Below, one piece after another: positions 1-8,956 of a stretch of DNA of 64,000 bases. Every line of letters starts with the position of its first letter. Within the stretch, counting starts at the first letter, position 1. The notes beneath the pieces were generated by a model. The model was not told the origin of the DNA. It searched no databases and saw nothing but the letters and a program-made list of their open reading frames with translations. The stretch covers positions 62,001-126,000 of the forward strand of contig CAZNDO010000001.1 in the NCBI GenBank assembly GCA_964571855.1, in the 5' to 3' direction. The position numbers and the translations under genes were made by a program. The DNA is from CAYYFX01 sp964571855. Lineage in GTDB: Bacteria > ARS69.

Positions 1-1181
1 CGCCGCCTCCTCGGCGGCCACCCGGTGGTGCGCGTCCCGGAAGGGCACGCCCTGCGCCACGAGCGCCAGCGCGCGCTCCGTGGCGTACACCTCGTCCGTG
101 AGCGCCGCCGCGCACGCGGCCACGTCGATCGCGAGGCCGTCGAGGACGAGGCGCATCGCGCGCAGCGCGTCGCACGCCGCGGTCACGCCCGCGAACAGCG
201 GCCCCTTCGTGATCTGCAGGTCCCGGTGGTAGCCGGACGGCAGCCCCGCGGTGATCGCGCGCACCTTCGCCTCCTCCGCGCACACGACGTGGTGCGTCGC
301 CCGGATCAGCTCCAGCACGTCCATGTTCCGCTTCTGCGGCATGAGCGAGCTTCCGGTGCAGAGCCCGGGGGGAAGGGACACGAAGCCGAACTCGCGCGTC
401 CCGAAGAGCAGCAGGTCCGACGCCAGCCGGTTCAGCCCGTGCGTCACCTGCGCGCACGCCGTCAGCACGAAGCCCTCGATGCGGCCGCGGCTGAGCTGCG
501 CGTACATGGGGTTCCGCTGCACGCGCGCGAAGCCGAGCTCGCGCGCGGTGCGCTCGCGGTCGATCGCCAGCACCGGCACGCCGAAGCCGGCGGCGGTGCC
601 GAGCGGGCACTGGTCCACGAGGCGCAGCGCCTGCTCCACGATGCCGCGATCGTCGCGCGCCGCGTCCGCGAAGCTGCCGAGCCACACCTCGACCGAGGTG
701 GGCATTGCCCGTTGCATGTGCGTGTAGCCCGGCAGCATGACGTCGCGGTGGCGGTCCGCCGCGTCGTCCAGCGCCTCGACGTGGTCGTCGAGCGCGTCGA
801 GGACGTGGAGCAGCTGCTCCTTCTCCCAGAGCCGGATCGCCGTGAGCACCTGGTCGTTGCGCGAGCGTGCGGTGTGGATCCGGCGGCCCGCATCGCCGCA
901 GCGCTCCGCGAGGGCCGCCTCGATCGCCGTGTGCCCGTCCTCGTCCTCCGGCGTGATCGGGAACCCGCCGCGCGCGGCCAGCGCGGCGATTTCGGACAGC
1001 GCCGCTTCCAGCCGGGCGAGCTCGTCCGCGTCCAGCACGCCGATGCCGTGCAGCATGCGCGCGTGCGCGGCCGACGCGCGGCAGTCGTGCGCCAGCAGGC
1101 GCTGGTCCAGCACCGGGTCCTCGCCGGCGAGGAAGCGCGCCAGCCAGGGGTCCGCCGCCGCCTCCCGCCGCCAGAGCGGCG

Positions 1182-1185
<4 letters not shown>
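1..1185 (-). CDS. argH: argininosuccinate lyase (3' end beyond window)
   Basis: Argininosuccinate lyase splits argininosuccinate into arginine and fumarate, the last step of arginine synthesis, as a cytosolic tetramer. The reading frame runs open from a GTG at 1185 to the window edge, giving 395 codons, so about 60-70 C-terminal residues of the usual ~460 are missing. The superfamily signature is readable as GSSLMPQKRN at residues 278-287, which carries the catalytic serine loop, and HTARSRNDQ lies in the N-terminal third. The GTG overlaps the TGA of argG (GTGA), so the two genes are translationally coupled. Identity is firm; the variant RNMD after MPQK, in place of the common KNPD, is seen in some deep-branching phyla. 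Confidence 0.95.
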
Positions 1186-2492
<1,307 letters not shown>

Positions 2493-2566
2493 CTCCCCTC
2501 CCGGCTCGGCGGATGCGGCGACCCCCGGCGCACTTCCGGAGTCCGGCGGGCGCCGCGCGAAGGGGG

Positions 2567-2587
2567 GATTCCTAGGGACTGGGAATC
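2567..2587. promoter_or_regulatory. candidate operator dyad between argG and lysR
   Basis: GATTCC and GGAATC form a perfect 6-bp dyad separated by 9 bp, in a short AT-richer patch between the divergent argG and LysR genes. It lies just upstream of the LysR -35 box, where LysR-type proteins commonly bind. A direct repeat of ATTGAT follows at 2602-2607 and 2615-2620. The assignment as operator is inference. Confidence 0.4.
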
Positions 2588-2590
2588 GAT

Positions 2591-2619
2591 TTGCCTAATG
2601 GATTGATCTGCTCTATTGA
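2591..2619 (+). promoter_or_regulatory. sigma-70-type promoter of the lysR gene
   Basis: TTGCCT and TATTGA are separated by 17 bp. The predicted transcript would start about 3 nt before the ATG at 2629, leaving no room for a Shine-Dalgarno site, and none is visible. The gene is therefore probably leaderless or nearly so. A weak sigma-54-like reading (GG at 2581, GC at 2593) also exists and is thought less likely. Confidence 0.45.
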
Positions 2620-2628
2620 TGACTTGCG

Positions 2629-3492
2629 ATGAGTTTACTGCACCCCGGCATCCAGGCGTTCCTGGCCATCGTCCGGCAGGGCACGGTCCACGGGGCCGCG
2701 CGGGACGTGGGGCTCAGCCAGACCGGCGTGACCCAGCGGATCCGCGCGCTGGAGCGGGACCTGGGCACGACGCTCTTCGTGCGCTCGCGCAAGGGGATGC
2801 GCCCCACCGCGGAGGGCGAGGCGCTGGCCCGGTGGTGCCGGAGCGTCGGCGAGCTCGAGGGGGAGCTGCTCTCGTTCGTGCGGCGCGGCGAGGCGGCCGC
2901 CGCCGTGCGCGTGACCCTGACCGGGCCGTCCAGCCTGATGCGCAGCCGCGTGATCCCGCAGGCGGCCGCCGCCGTGCGCGCGTTCCCCGGCGTCACGCTG
3001 GGGTTCCTCCTGGACGACACCGGCTCCGGCCTCAGCCACCTGAAGACCGGCGCCGCGGAGCTGGCCGTGCTGCGCGCGGACGACGTGGTGAACGAGCTGG
3101 ACTCCAAGCGCCTGCGCCCCGCGCGGCACCGGCTGGTCGGACCCGCGGGGTGGTCCACGCGCGAGGCCGCGGAGATCGTGCGGACCGAGCGGATCGTGGA
3201 CTTCGACGAGACGGATGACGCCACGTTCGCGTTCCTGCGCGAGCACGACCTGCTGTCCGGGGCGCGCCGGCGGCGGCATCTCGTGAACAACCCGGACGCG
3301 CTCGCGGAGCTGGTTGCCGGCGGGCTCGGCTACTCCGTGCTGGCGGAGGACTTCGCCGCGCCGTGGCTCGCGGACGGCCGGCTCGTGGACCTGTGTCCGG
3401 GCCGGCACCTGGACCAGGAGATCGCGCTGGCGTGGTATCCGCGGCACGAGATGCCGGCGTACTTCCGGGCGCTGATCGACGCCGTGCGCTGA
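2629..3492 (+). CDS. LysR-family transcriptional regulator (ArgP-like)
   Basis: A 287-residue LysR-type regulator. The N-terminal winged helix-turn-helix is clear at about residues 5-64 (GAARDVGLSQTGVTQRIRALE, then LFVRSRKGMRPTAEGEAL). The rest is the periplasmic-binding-protein-like effector domain. It is divergent from argG with a 136-bp shared control region, the usual arrangement for a LysR protein regulating its neighbour. Overall layout resembles ArgP/IciA, which senses lysine and arginine in enterobacteria, but that specificity is inference. No Shine-Dalgarno precedes the ATG, consistent with the promoter placed a few bases upstream. Confidence 0.85.
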   Translation: MSLLHPGIQAFLAIVRQGTVHGAARDVGLSQTGVTQRIRALERDLGTTLFVRSRKGMRPTAEGEALARWCRSVGELEGELLSFVRRGEAAAAVRVTLTGPSSLMRSRVIPQAAAAVRAFPGVTLGFLLDDTGSGLSHLKTGAAELAVLRADDVVNELDSKRLRPARHRLVGPAGWSTREAAEIVRTERIVDFDETDDATFAFLREHDLLSGARRRRHLVNNPDALAELVAGGLGYSVLAEDFAAPWLADGRLVDLCPGRHLDQEIALAWYPRHEMPAYFRALIDAVR

Positions 3493-3511
3493 ACCACGTT
3501 CTTGGTCCACA

Positions 3512-4132
3512 TCACAGCGGGCGAGCACTCTGAGACGAGTACTCGCCGCACCCAGCGACTCTTAGGAACCGCCTGAAAGAGCGAGAAGCGCCGCCCATCA
3601 GCCCAACGTCGGCCTGCCGCGCTATCCGAACAGCATCTGCCACCTTGTCGTACGAATCCCGTAGCGCCGCACTGCGGAGTATCTCCAGGGCTTCAACCCG
3701 ATCCGCACCATCATTCGTGATCCGCCGCGCGAGTCCACTAGCGATGTTGAATCGCGCTCTCATCCTCCGCAGCCCTCGCGCGTCTGCCACGAGCCAATTC
3801 TCGAGCATGCGGTCCTTGACGACGACCTCAACGACCAACTCTTCCCGAGCGGCCACACTTGCCAGCGCTCGCCCTATTGACGTCGCCAGTCCCCCTGCGC
3901 ATTCCGCCGCACTCTCACGATCCAGGAGGACGATCGCTCGCTCAACTCGCTTTGCCCGAAGTATTCGCAGGCGACTGTCAACCGCGCCAACGATCTGCCC
4001 CACCGGGCAAGCCCCGTGAACGCCGACACGCAGCGGCGGCCCCACGAAAGTGGCATTTGTCGATATTCTCGGGATGAGAAGCGGAAGCGCCCGGTACTCC
4101 GCCTCTCCATCGACGATCAGCCCGTACCTCAC
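3512..4132 (-). CDS. TOPRIM-like protein (DUF4276/RloB type), putative defence effector
   Basis: A 206-residue protein of the group of small TOPRIM-like proteins (DUF4276, RloB-like) that accompany AAA ATPases. Seen in the sequence: an N-terminal IVDGEAEY with the acidic TOPRIM glutamate near residue 10, a central AIVLLDRES in the place of the metal-binding DxD strand, and ENWLVAD, which matches the family's E-W-L-x-A-D signature. It starts with ATG overlapping the stop of the upstream ATPase by 4 bp, so both are made together. Base composition is lower in GC than all flanking genes, a sign of transfer. Such pairs (PARIS, AbiL and OLD-like systems) act in abortive phage defence; membership here is inferred from order and domains. 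Confidence 0.7.
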   Translation of the reverse strand: MRYGLIVDGEAEYRALPLLIPRISTNATFVGPPLRVGVHGACPVGQIVGAVDSRLRILRAKRVERAIVLLDRESAAECAGGLATSIGRALASVAAREELVVEVVVKDRMLENWLVADARGLRRMRARFNIASGLARRITNDGADRVEALEILRSAALRDSYDKVADAVRIARQADVGLMGGASRSFRRFLRVAGCGEYSSQSARPL

Positions 4133-5469
4133 CGGCCCTCGTCTCCGTCAGAGTCTGGTGCTGGTGGAAGCACCTCGGGAACCGCCCCGCTATCGAGATA
4201 ATCAAATGTCGGGACCCTCCCCTCATTCCACGCACCACGGAACGAGCTATCGAGATCGGTCAGGGGAGCGAGATGCGTCTCACCGCGATGGCGCCAGATC
4301 CCAAACAGGCTGTCAGGTGCCACGCTGTTGATCACGAGCGGCGAGTGCGTCGTGATCAGAATCTGTCGCGATTCCGCCGCAACCTCGCAAGCCTCCATCA
4401 ATCTCCTGATGATCCAGGGGTGCACAGAGTTCTCCGGCTCCTCAAGCACAAGCAGCGAGAACCGAGCGTCGAAAATGGCGACCAGCAGCGCGAGCGCTTG
4501 GATGGTGCCGTCTGACACTTCTCCCACACTCCACGGCCGACCGACACCATCTTCGTGGAACAACAGGCCGAGAGTTCTCATGGAGGTGTAGTCCACGGAG
4601 ATGTCATTCAGCCTCGGTAGAATCGCTCTCATGGCAGCAAGGATTGACCGCCACTCCTTGGGACGCTCCTTCTTCAGGAGATCGACAACGGCTGGAAGGT
4701 TCGCTCCAGTACCCTCAAGTTCAGGTCTCGGTAGGGGGACCCCGAACTCCCGAGATCGGGTCGGACTGATCTGAAAGACGCGAATGCGGTGCATCGCCCC
4801 CACTAGGGTGGCCGTTCCGAAGGCGTATCGGCCAATAGTCGTCGCAAACAGCTCTGCAGGACCGACCGTCTGCTGTCTGCTCTGGAAGTGCTGAAGGTAT
4901 GAGAGATCAAACAGACGGAGCTGCCGCGTCATCTCGGGAGTCTGCACGACAAGCAGTTCACCCTTGGCGTTGCGCGTGACCTCTGCGGCCACCACCCATT
5001 CCTGGTGCGATCTCATCTCGATCGTCAGATGCTCGCGCACTACCGAAAACTCGGCGCGAATCGAGTAGCCCTTGGTGCCGATCTCGAACGAGTGCCGAAA
5101 TCGGACCGGTGTGTCCTGTCCACGAGGTCGCGCTGCGGGCGGAGTCCCCAGATATCGCGGGGATGATGTCGTCGCTTCAATCAGGGTACTGAAGCTGATC
5201 GAGGACTTGGACCGCCTCATTCGGCGGAAAGCCATGTTCTCATATCCGCCCTTACGTGCGACGGCCACTTCGAGTCCATGGCGGTACACTTCCGAGAGGA
5301 AGTCGATGCTGTCCGCGAGATTGGTTTTGCCCGAAGCGTTCGCGCCGACAATGACGCTCACGTCAGCGGGGCGAAATCGGATTCTGCGCAATGACTTGTA
5401 GTTGTTTACGCAGAGTTCAAGCAGCTGCATGGAGCGCGGCGGGCGGCCGCCGGAAGTCATCTGGGTCAC
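4129..5469 (-). CDS. AAA ATPase (AAA_21/OLD-like), putative defence sensor
   Basis: A RecF/OLD-type ABC ATPase of up to 446 residues. Walker A is GANASGKT at residues 42-49, the signature region is VGEVSDGTIQALAL, Walker B is LLVLEEPENSVHP, and an H-loop ITTHSP follows. No nuclease domain is fused; instead the next gene supplies a TOPRIM-like protein, so the pair looks like a split OLD nuclease or PARIS-like module. The start is uncertain: GTG 5469, ATG 5460 or ATG 5430, and the last puts the conserved LxxNYKSL strand right at the N-terminus. The lower GC content and lack of relation to neighbours suggest acquisition by transfer. Confidence 0.8.
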   Translation of the reverse strand: MTQMTSGGRPPRSMQLLELCVNNYKSLRRIRFRPADVSVIVGANASGKTNLADSIDFLSEVYRHGLEVAVARKGGYENMAFRRMRRSKSSISFSTLIEATTSSPRYLGTPPAARPRGQDTPVRFRHSFEIGTKGYSIRAEFSVVREHLTIEMRSHQEWVVAAEVTRNAKGELLVVQTPEMTRQLRLFDLSYLQHFQSRQQTVGPAELFATTIGRYAFGTATLVGAMHRIRVFQISPTRSREFGVPLPRPELEGTGANLPAVVDLLKKERPKEWRSILAAMRAILPRLNDISVDYTSMRTLGLLFHEDGVGRPWSVGEVSDGTIQALALLVAIFDARFSLLVLEEPENSVHPWIIRRLMEACEVAAESRQILITTHSPLVINSVAPDSLFGIWRHRGETHLAPLTDLDSSFRGAWNEGRVPTFDYLDSGAVPEVLPPAPDSDGDEGR

Positions 5470-6017
5470 CGCAAGCCCAAGTTCCCAACACAGTCGAGGG
5501 GATTAATCAAACGGCGCCGACGGCGACGCCGGAGGGGACGATGCCGCGGCGAGCCTTGTGTTGGCAAGAGGTTTTGTGTCCTCGGCGGTGAGCAGGGGGC
5601 GTGCCGTGAGCGCGAGGTGCTCACGCGAGCAGGATGGTGCTCCTGTGACCCGTCGTCGGTCGGTGTCACTCGTGGCGGTGATCGCTCGCTCTCTCTCACG
5701 GCGCCACCACTCGTGCCCACGCGGAACGCCACGCTCGCCCTGGTGGAGATTCTGGCTGGCGGTCATGCGTTTGCCTGCGCCTCCACCGGCGCCTAGGCGG
5801 CCGAGTTGAGCACCATGAGCGACAAGGACTCCGCGCGGCACGCGCCTGGTGCCCAACCCCGTGGAACACGGTCCAGTACTGTGGCGCACCGACGCGCGCG
5901 CATTGTCGGCCGAACGCGCGTGTCCGCTAGGTCGACCTTCGCGCCGCCGGTGGACCCCATTCGATCACGCCGCTATTGGGTAATCATCAGCCCTCCTGCG
6001 CGGCGCCGCTGGCACGT
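5470..6017. other. 548-bp stretch with no recognised gene
   Basis: No open frame here has codon use or sequence that looks real; short frames on both strands are rich in Arg, Ser and Pro. It contains the upstream region of the AAA gene and the 3' flank of the BP74-like gene. It may be the scar of the island's right boundary, but no flanking direct repeats, tRNA or integrase were found. Confidence 0.5.
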
Positions 6018-6452
6018 TCACCGCTCGCGCGCCAGCACCTCGGTGCCCCAGGGACAGAACTGCTCCACGTTCCCGAGCCAGTACGGGAGGTCGTCCTCCA
6101 CGAAGCCGGGGCACCCGTCGCAGACCTCGGGGGCCACGTCCGTGAACGCGATGCTCCCGGAATCCAGGTGCCAAGACCACGGCGCATTGAAGCCGCCGTT
6201 CCCTTCGACGAGCCGGCCCGACAGGATCCGCCCGGTGCCGAGGCCGACGCGGGACGCCGCCTCCTCGATCACGTCGGGGTCCAGGATCATGACGCGGAAT
6301 TCCTCGCCGCCGGGCGCGTGCTCCGATCCGAGGCAGGCCCGGATCACGAACACCGCCTCGCCCCCCCCGGAGCCGGGGTCGTCGCAGTCCCCCCCGAGCG
6401 CGAGGAGCCCCAAGAGGGGCAGGAGCCGGAGAGACGGTCGCCGCGTCGCCAT
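6018..6452 (-). CDS. secreted BP74-domain-like protein
   Basis: A 144-residue exported protein. An N-terminal signal segment (RRPSLRLLPLLGLLALGG) is followed by a Gly/Ser linker and one compact domain: VFVIRACLGSEHAP, GRILSGRLVEGNGGFN, PWSWHLDSGSIAF, VAPEVCDGCPGFVEDDL and FCPWGTEV. This order, with W-S-x-H-L-D then EVCD then CPW, is what I recall for the family labelled BP74 N-terminal domain, whose bacterial role is unknown to me. The two cysteines near EVCDGC could pair. The ATG at 6452 was chosen because it starts the signal peptide; a TTG at 6488 is possible. It lies downstream of the damaged lipoprotein gene on the same strand. Confidence 0.6.
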   Translation of the reverse strand: MATRRPSLRLLPLLGLLALGGDCDDPGSGGGEAVFVIRACLGSEHAPGGEEFRVMILDPDVIEEAASRVGLGTGRILSGRLVEGNGGFNAPWSWHLDSGSIAFTDVAPEVCDGCPGFVEDDLPYWLGNVEQFCPWGTEVLARER

Positions 6453-6530
6453 GGAACGTACTGTGGAACGAAGCGGGCGGAACGGCAACCCGCCGTCCCG
6501 CCCGCAACCTGTTCCCCGGGTACGCGTCGG

Positions 6531-7321
6531 TCAGGCGCCGGGGTCCGCGCAGGTGCAGGTCATGTTCCCCGTCACCACCACCACGCCATCCCGCACGATC
6601 TCCCAGCTCGCCCCGCCGACGCCGTCGAAGGCGGCGGTGAAGTTGTGCCGGGTGGTGGAACCCACGACCGTACCGGAGACGCTCGGGTTCCCGGCCGTGT
6701 GGCCGAGTTCGGTCACCCTCTCCAGGACCGTGTTGCGGACATGGTCGTTCGTCCCGAGGTGGTAGGTGGTCACGCCGCCCACGTTGCCGCTGCCGTCGAT
6801 GTCGAGGTTGCCGAGCTAGTCGCGCTGGGCCGTCCAGGTCCGGTCCACCGTGAAGGAGAGATCCTCGTCCCAATCGCCCGGAGGATCGAAGTTGCCGGCG
6901 TTCGTCCCCAGCACGGTTACGTACACGGCGTCCGTGGCCGCGTCCGGGTACTGCACCGGCACGCCGTCCTCCACGAACTGCACCGTCTGCGTGACCGCCA
7001 CGTTCCCGGATACATGGTCCTCCTCGTAGGTCTCCGTGATCGTGATGGTCCAGACCGCGTCGGCTTCGCTCCACGCCACGCTCTGGTCACGGGTGGGCGG
7101 CGCCTCCACGCCGTCGGTGAAGAGCGCCGGCAGCGCCTCGGCGATCTCGCGGTCCAGGGTCATGGCCATGTCTGTCACCGCGCCGGCCACGTCGTCCTAG
7201 CCTCGGTGAGCGCGGCATCGTCCGGGCTCTCGTCGTCCCCGAGGCAACCCGGCAGGAGCGCCAGCACCAGGGCCGCCGTGCCCGCCGCCACCGTCCGCCG
7301 CACGAACATCCCGATCTTCAC
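6531..7321 (-). pseudogene. broken lipoprotein gene (frameshift plus in-frame stop), paralogue of the next gene
   Basis: Reading from GTG 7321, preceded by GGAGG at 6 nt, gives a lipoprotein signal (ALVLALLPGC) and then runs out of frame near 7198-7200. Resuming in the shifted frame continues a plausible protein (DDVAGAVTDMAMTLDREI) to an in-frame TAG at 6816-6818, past which the same frame continues sensibly to TGA at 6531. The span is 791 nt, one short of a multiple of three, consistent with a single lost base. Gene layout and start context match the intact neighbour at 7369-8199, so this is a decayed tandem duplicate. One lesion could be a sequencing error; two make decay the better explanation. 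Confidence 0.75.
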
Positions 7322-7368
7322 GAAACACCTCCGGGTGAGTCGATTGTTGCGCGTTGCCGCGCGCGTCC

Positions 7369-8199
7369 TCAGAACGTCGAGCAGGCGGACGTGCCGGTGC
7401 CGGTGGCCACGGGCGCGGAGCCGCCGTTCTCGTACATCGCCCAGGCGTAGGCCTGCGCGACCGCGTCGTACGTGGCCACGACCGACCAGTCGTCCACGCT
7501 CACGGACACGGTGCCCGAGGCGCAGGTCGATCCGTCCGCCGGCACGGTCAACGCCGCGCCCCACTCCATCGCGGTGGAGTAGTCCCAGCGGCGCCCGTCC
7601 GTGCGGCCCTCCACCGATCCGGTCATGCTGCCGCCGCCGCCGATCTGCCACACCGCGGACTGCAGCTCGGCGATCTCGAGATCCTGCTCGAAGGAGAAGT
7701 CGAGATCCACCGGCTCGCTGGAGCGCTCGTCCTCGCCGCGCACGTGCATGTCCAGCGAGACCGCGTACCGGATCCGGTCCGTGGTCCCGTCCGGCTCGGT
7801 CTGCCACGCCCCCGTCCCGTCCAGGAACTGGATGAACGCGGACACCGAGATCGTGCCCTGATCGTCCGTGACGCTCTGCGCGTACACCCACGCCCCCTGG
7901 CCGCCGTCCCAGATCGGCGAGTCGGCGGCACGCGGTCCGTGGAGCTCCGGCGCGCGGTACGTGACACGGTGCGGCAGCTCGATCGTGTCCACCGCGAACC
8001 CGGTGAGGTCGCCCGCGGCCAGCGCGTGCGAGTCCGCGACGAGCTGGTCCACCATCTGGACGGCGGCCAGCGCCTGCTCCTGCGCGGACGACGCCGAGCT
8101 TCCGGTGGGCGTTCCCGGCGTCTCCTGGTCCGCGCAGCCCGCGTAGCCCGCGAGGGCGAACGCCAGCGCGGCGGTGCGCGCGAGGCTGATGGTCTTCAC
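7369..8199 (-). CDS. lipoprotein of unknown function
   Basis: A 276-residue lipoprotein starting at GTG 8199 with GGAGG 7 nt upstream. The signal peptide ends in a lipobox (LAGYAGC) and a Ser/Ala/Thr-rich linker follows. The body is rich in short alternating beta-type stretches with repeated S/T-V-S and D-x-D patterns (GTISVSAFIQF, GTVSVSVDDWSVVATY), suggesting a beta-sandwich. No family was recognised. It sits directly upstream of a decayed copy of itself, and it diverges from the 19-gene envelope cluster that begins at 8528. The last residues, TGTSACSTF, hold a lone cysteine. Confidence 0.7.
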   Translation of the reverse strand: MKTISLARTAALAFALAGYAGCADQETPGTPTGSSASSAQEQALAAVQMVDQLVADSHALAAGDLTGFAVDTIELPHRVTYRAPELHGPRAADSPIWDGGQGAWVYAQSVTDDQGTISVSAFIQFLDGTGAWQTEPDGTTDRIRYAVSLDMHVRGEDERSSEPVDLDFSFEQDLEIAELQSAVWQIGGGGSMTGSVEGRTDGRRWDYSTAMEWGAALTVPADGSTCASGTVSVSVDDWSVVATYDAVAQAYAWAMYENGGSAPVATGTGTSACSTF

Positions 8200-8371
8200 G
8201 AGGAGTCCTCCCTGATGCGTGACGCGCGTCGTCAATGGGGGCGGCGCGTCCCTTCGCGGGCATCGACGCCGCGGGAGCGGCACTGGAGGCCCGACACGCG
8301 GGTGTTCGCAATCTGCACTTCGCGTGGTCGTTCCTGCACACGATCCGCGCAGGTCCGCGCGGGGGCGTGTC

Positions 8372-8397
8372 GGAATGACCTAACGGATGTCCATTCC
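8372..8397. promoter_or_regulatory. candidate activator-binding dyad
   Basis: GGAATG at 8372-8377 and CATTCC at 8392-8397 form a 6-bp dyad with a 14-bp spacer, 27 bp before the sigma-54-like promoter. It could be an enhancer-binding site, though such sites usually lie farther upstream. Confidence 0.3.
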
Positions 8398-8423
8398 TAC
8401 CCTGACTTTTGTCATCCGTGCGC

Positions 8424-8439
8424 TGGCCCGGACATTGCA
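8424..8439 (+). promoter_or_regulatory. sigma-54 (RpoN) promoter of the 19-gene cluster
   Basis: TGGCCCGGACATTGCA has GG at 8425-8426 and GC at 8437-8438, the exact GG-N10-GC spacing of -24/-12 promoters. It differs from the textbook TGGCACG-N4-TTGCA at one conserved position. The predicted start is near 8450, about 78 nt before the first ATG. A sigma-54 activator (NtrX) is encoded at 58030-59454. Confidence 0.55.
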
Positions 8440-8527
8440 GCTTCCCCCCCCAACGCTCCGGGACACCGGATGCGTCGGGTTGCTCGTGGCCCGCGGTCGC
8501 GCCGCGGGAGCTTCGGGGGACGGCCGG

Positions 8528-8956
8528 ATGCGCACGGGAATCATCTCGCGCGGAAGACTCCTTGTTCCGCTCGCGCTCTGCGCGGCGCCCGTCGGCTGCA
8601 CGTCGCCGACCGAGGCCCCGGAGCCGCCGGGCGGTGGCCAGGAGTTCGTGCTGGACTTCGCCGCCTTCCAGGCGGACGTGGCGCCCGTGCTCGAGGACTA
8701 CGGCTGCCACTCCATGAGCTGCCACGGCGGCGGCATCCGCGGCACGTACGAGCTGTCGCCGCCGGACGATCCGGACGCCGCGTACGACTTCGAACAGACG
8801 ATCCTGCAGGTGTACCCGCACGACCCGGAGAACAGCCCGATCCTGTCGCGCCCGCTCGCGGGCGGCGCCCCGCACGAGGTGGAGCCGTTCGCCGACGCGG
8901 ACGACCCGGGCTACGCGGCCATCCGCGCGTGGATCCTGGCCGGGGAGTTCCGATGA
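8528..8956 (+). CDS. small lipoprotein with a CX4CH haem-like motif
   Basis: A 142-residue lipoprotein that opens the large cluster. The ATG at 8528 follows GGGGGA and starts a signal peptide ending in PVGC. The body holds CHSMSCH at residues 60-66, a C-x4-C-H arrangement, followed by GGGIRGTYELSPPD and a C-terminal DADDPGYAAIRAWILAG. This is the layout of the monohaem cytochrome-like domain at the end of many planctomycete and FCB lipoproteins, where the usual motif is CxxCH. CX4CH can bind haem in some multihaem cytochromes; here it is inference. Its TGA overlaps the next ATG by 4 bp. The HzsA-like protein two genes on has two true CxxCH motifs. Confidence 0.65.
   Translation: MRTGIISRGRLLVPLALCAAPVGCTSPTEAPEPPGGGQEFVLDFAAFQADVAPVLEDYGCHSMSCHGGGIRGTYELSPPDDPDAAYDFEQTILQVYPHDPENSPILSRPLAGGAPHEVEPFADADDPGYAAIRAWILAGEFR

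Larger units (their letters stand above)
8200..8527. other. divergent control region upstream of the large cluster
   Basis: A 328-bp non-coding gap between the lipoprotein on the minus strand and the 19-gene cluster on the plus strand. It holds a palindrome-like TGACGCGCGTCGTCA at 8220-8234, a dyad GGAATG/CATTCC at 8372-8397 and a sigma-54-like promoter at 8424-8439. No small gene was recognised. Confidence 0.6.

Noticed and set aside
2581..2594. A sigma-54 promoter before the LysR gene
   Set aside because: GG-N10-GC and TTGC fit, but the GCACG block is poor and a better sigma-70-type promoter overlaps it.
3512..5469. Naming the island PARIS or AbiL
   Set aside because: The TOPRIM protein looks like DUF4276 rather than DUF4435 (PARIS), and without a profile search a specific system name is not justified.
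5558..5809. A small gene on the plus strand
   Set aside because: Ser/Arg/Pro-rich translation, no ribosome site, no recognisable feature.
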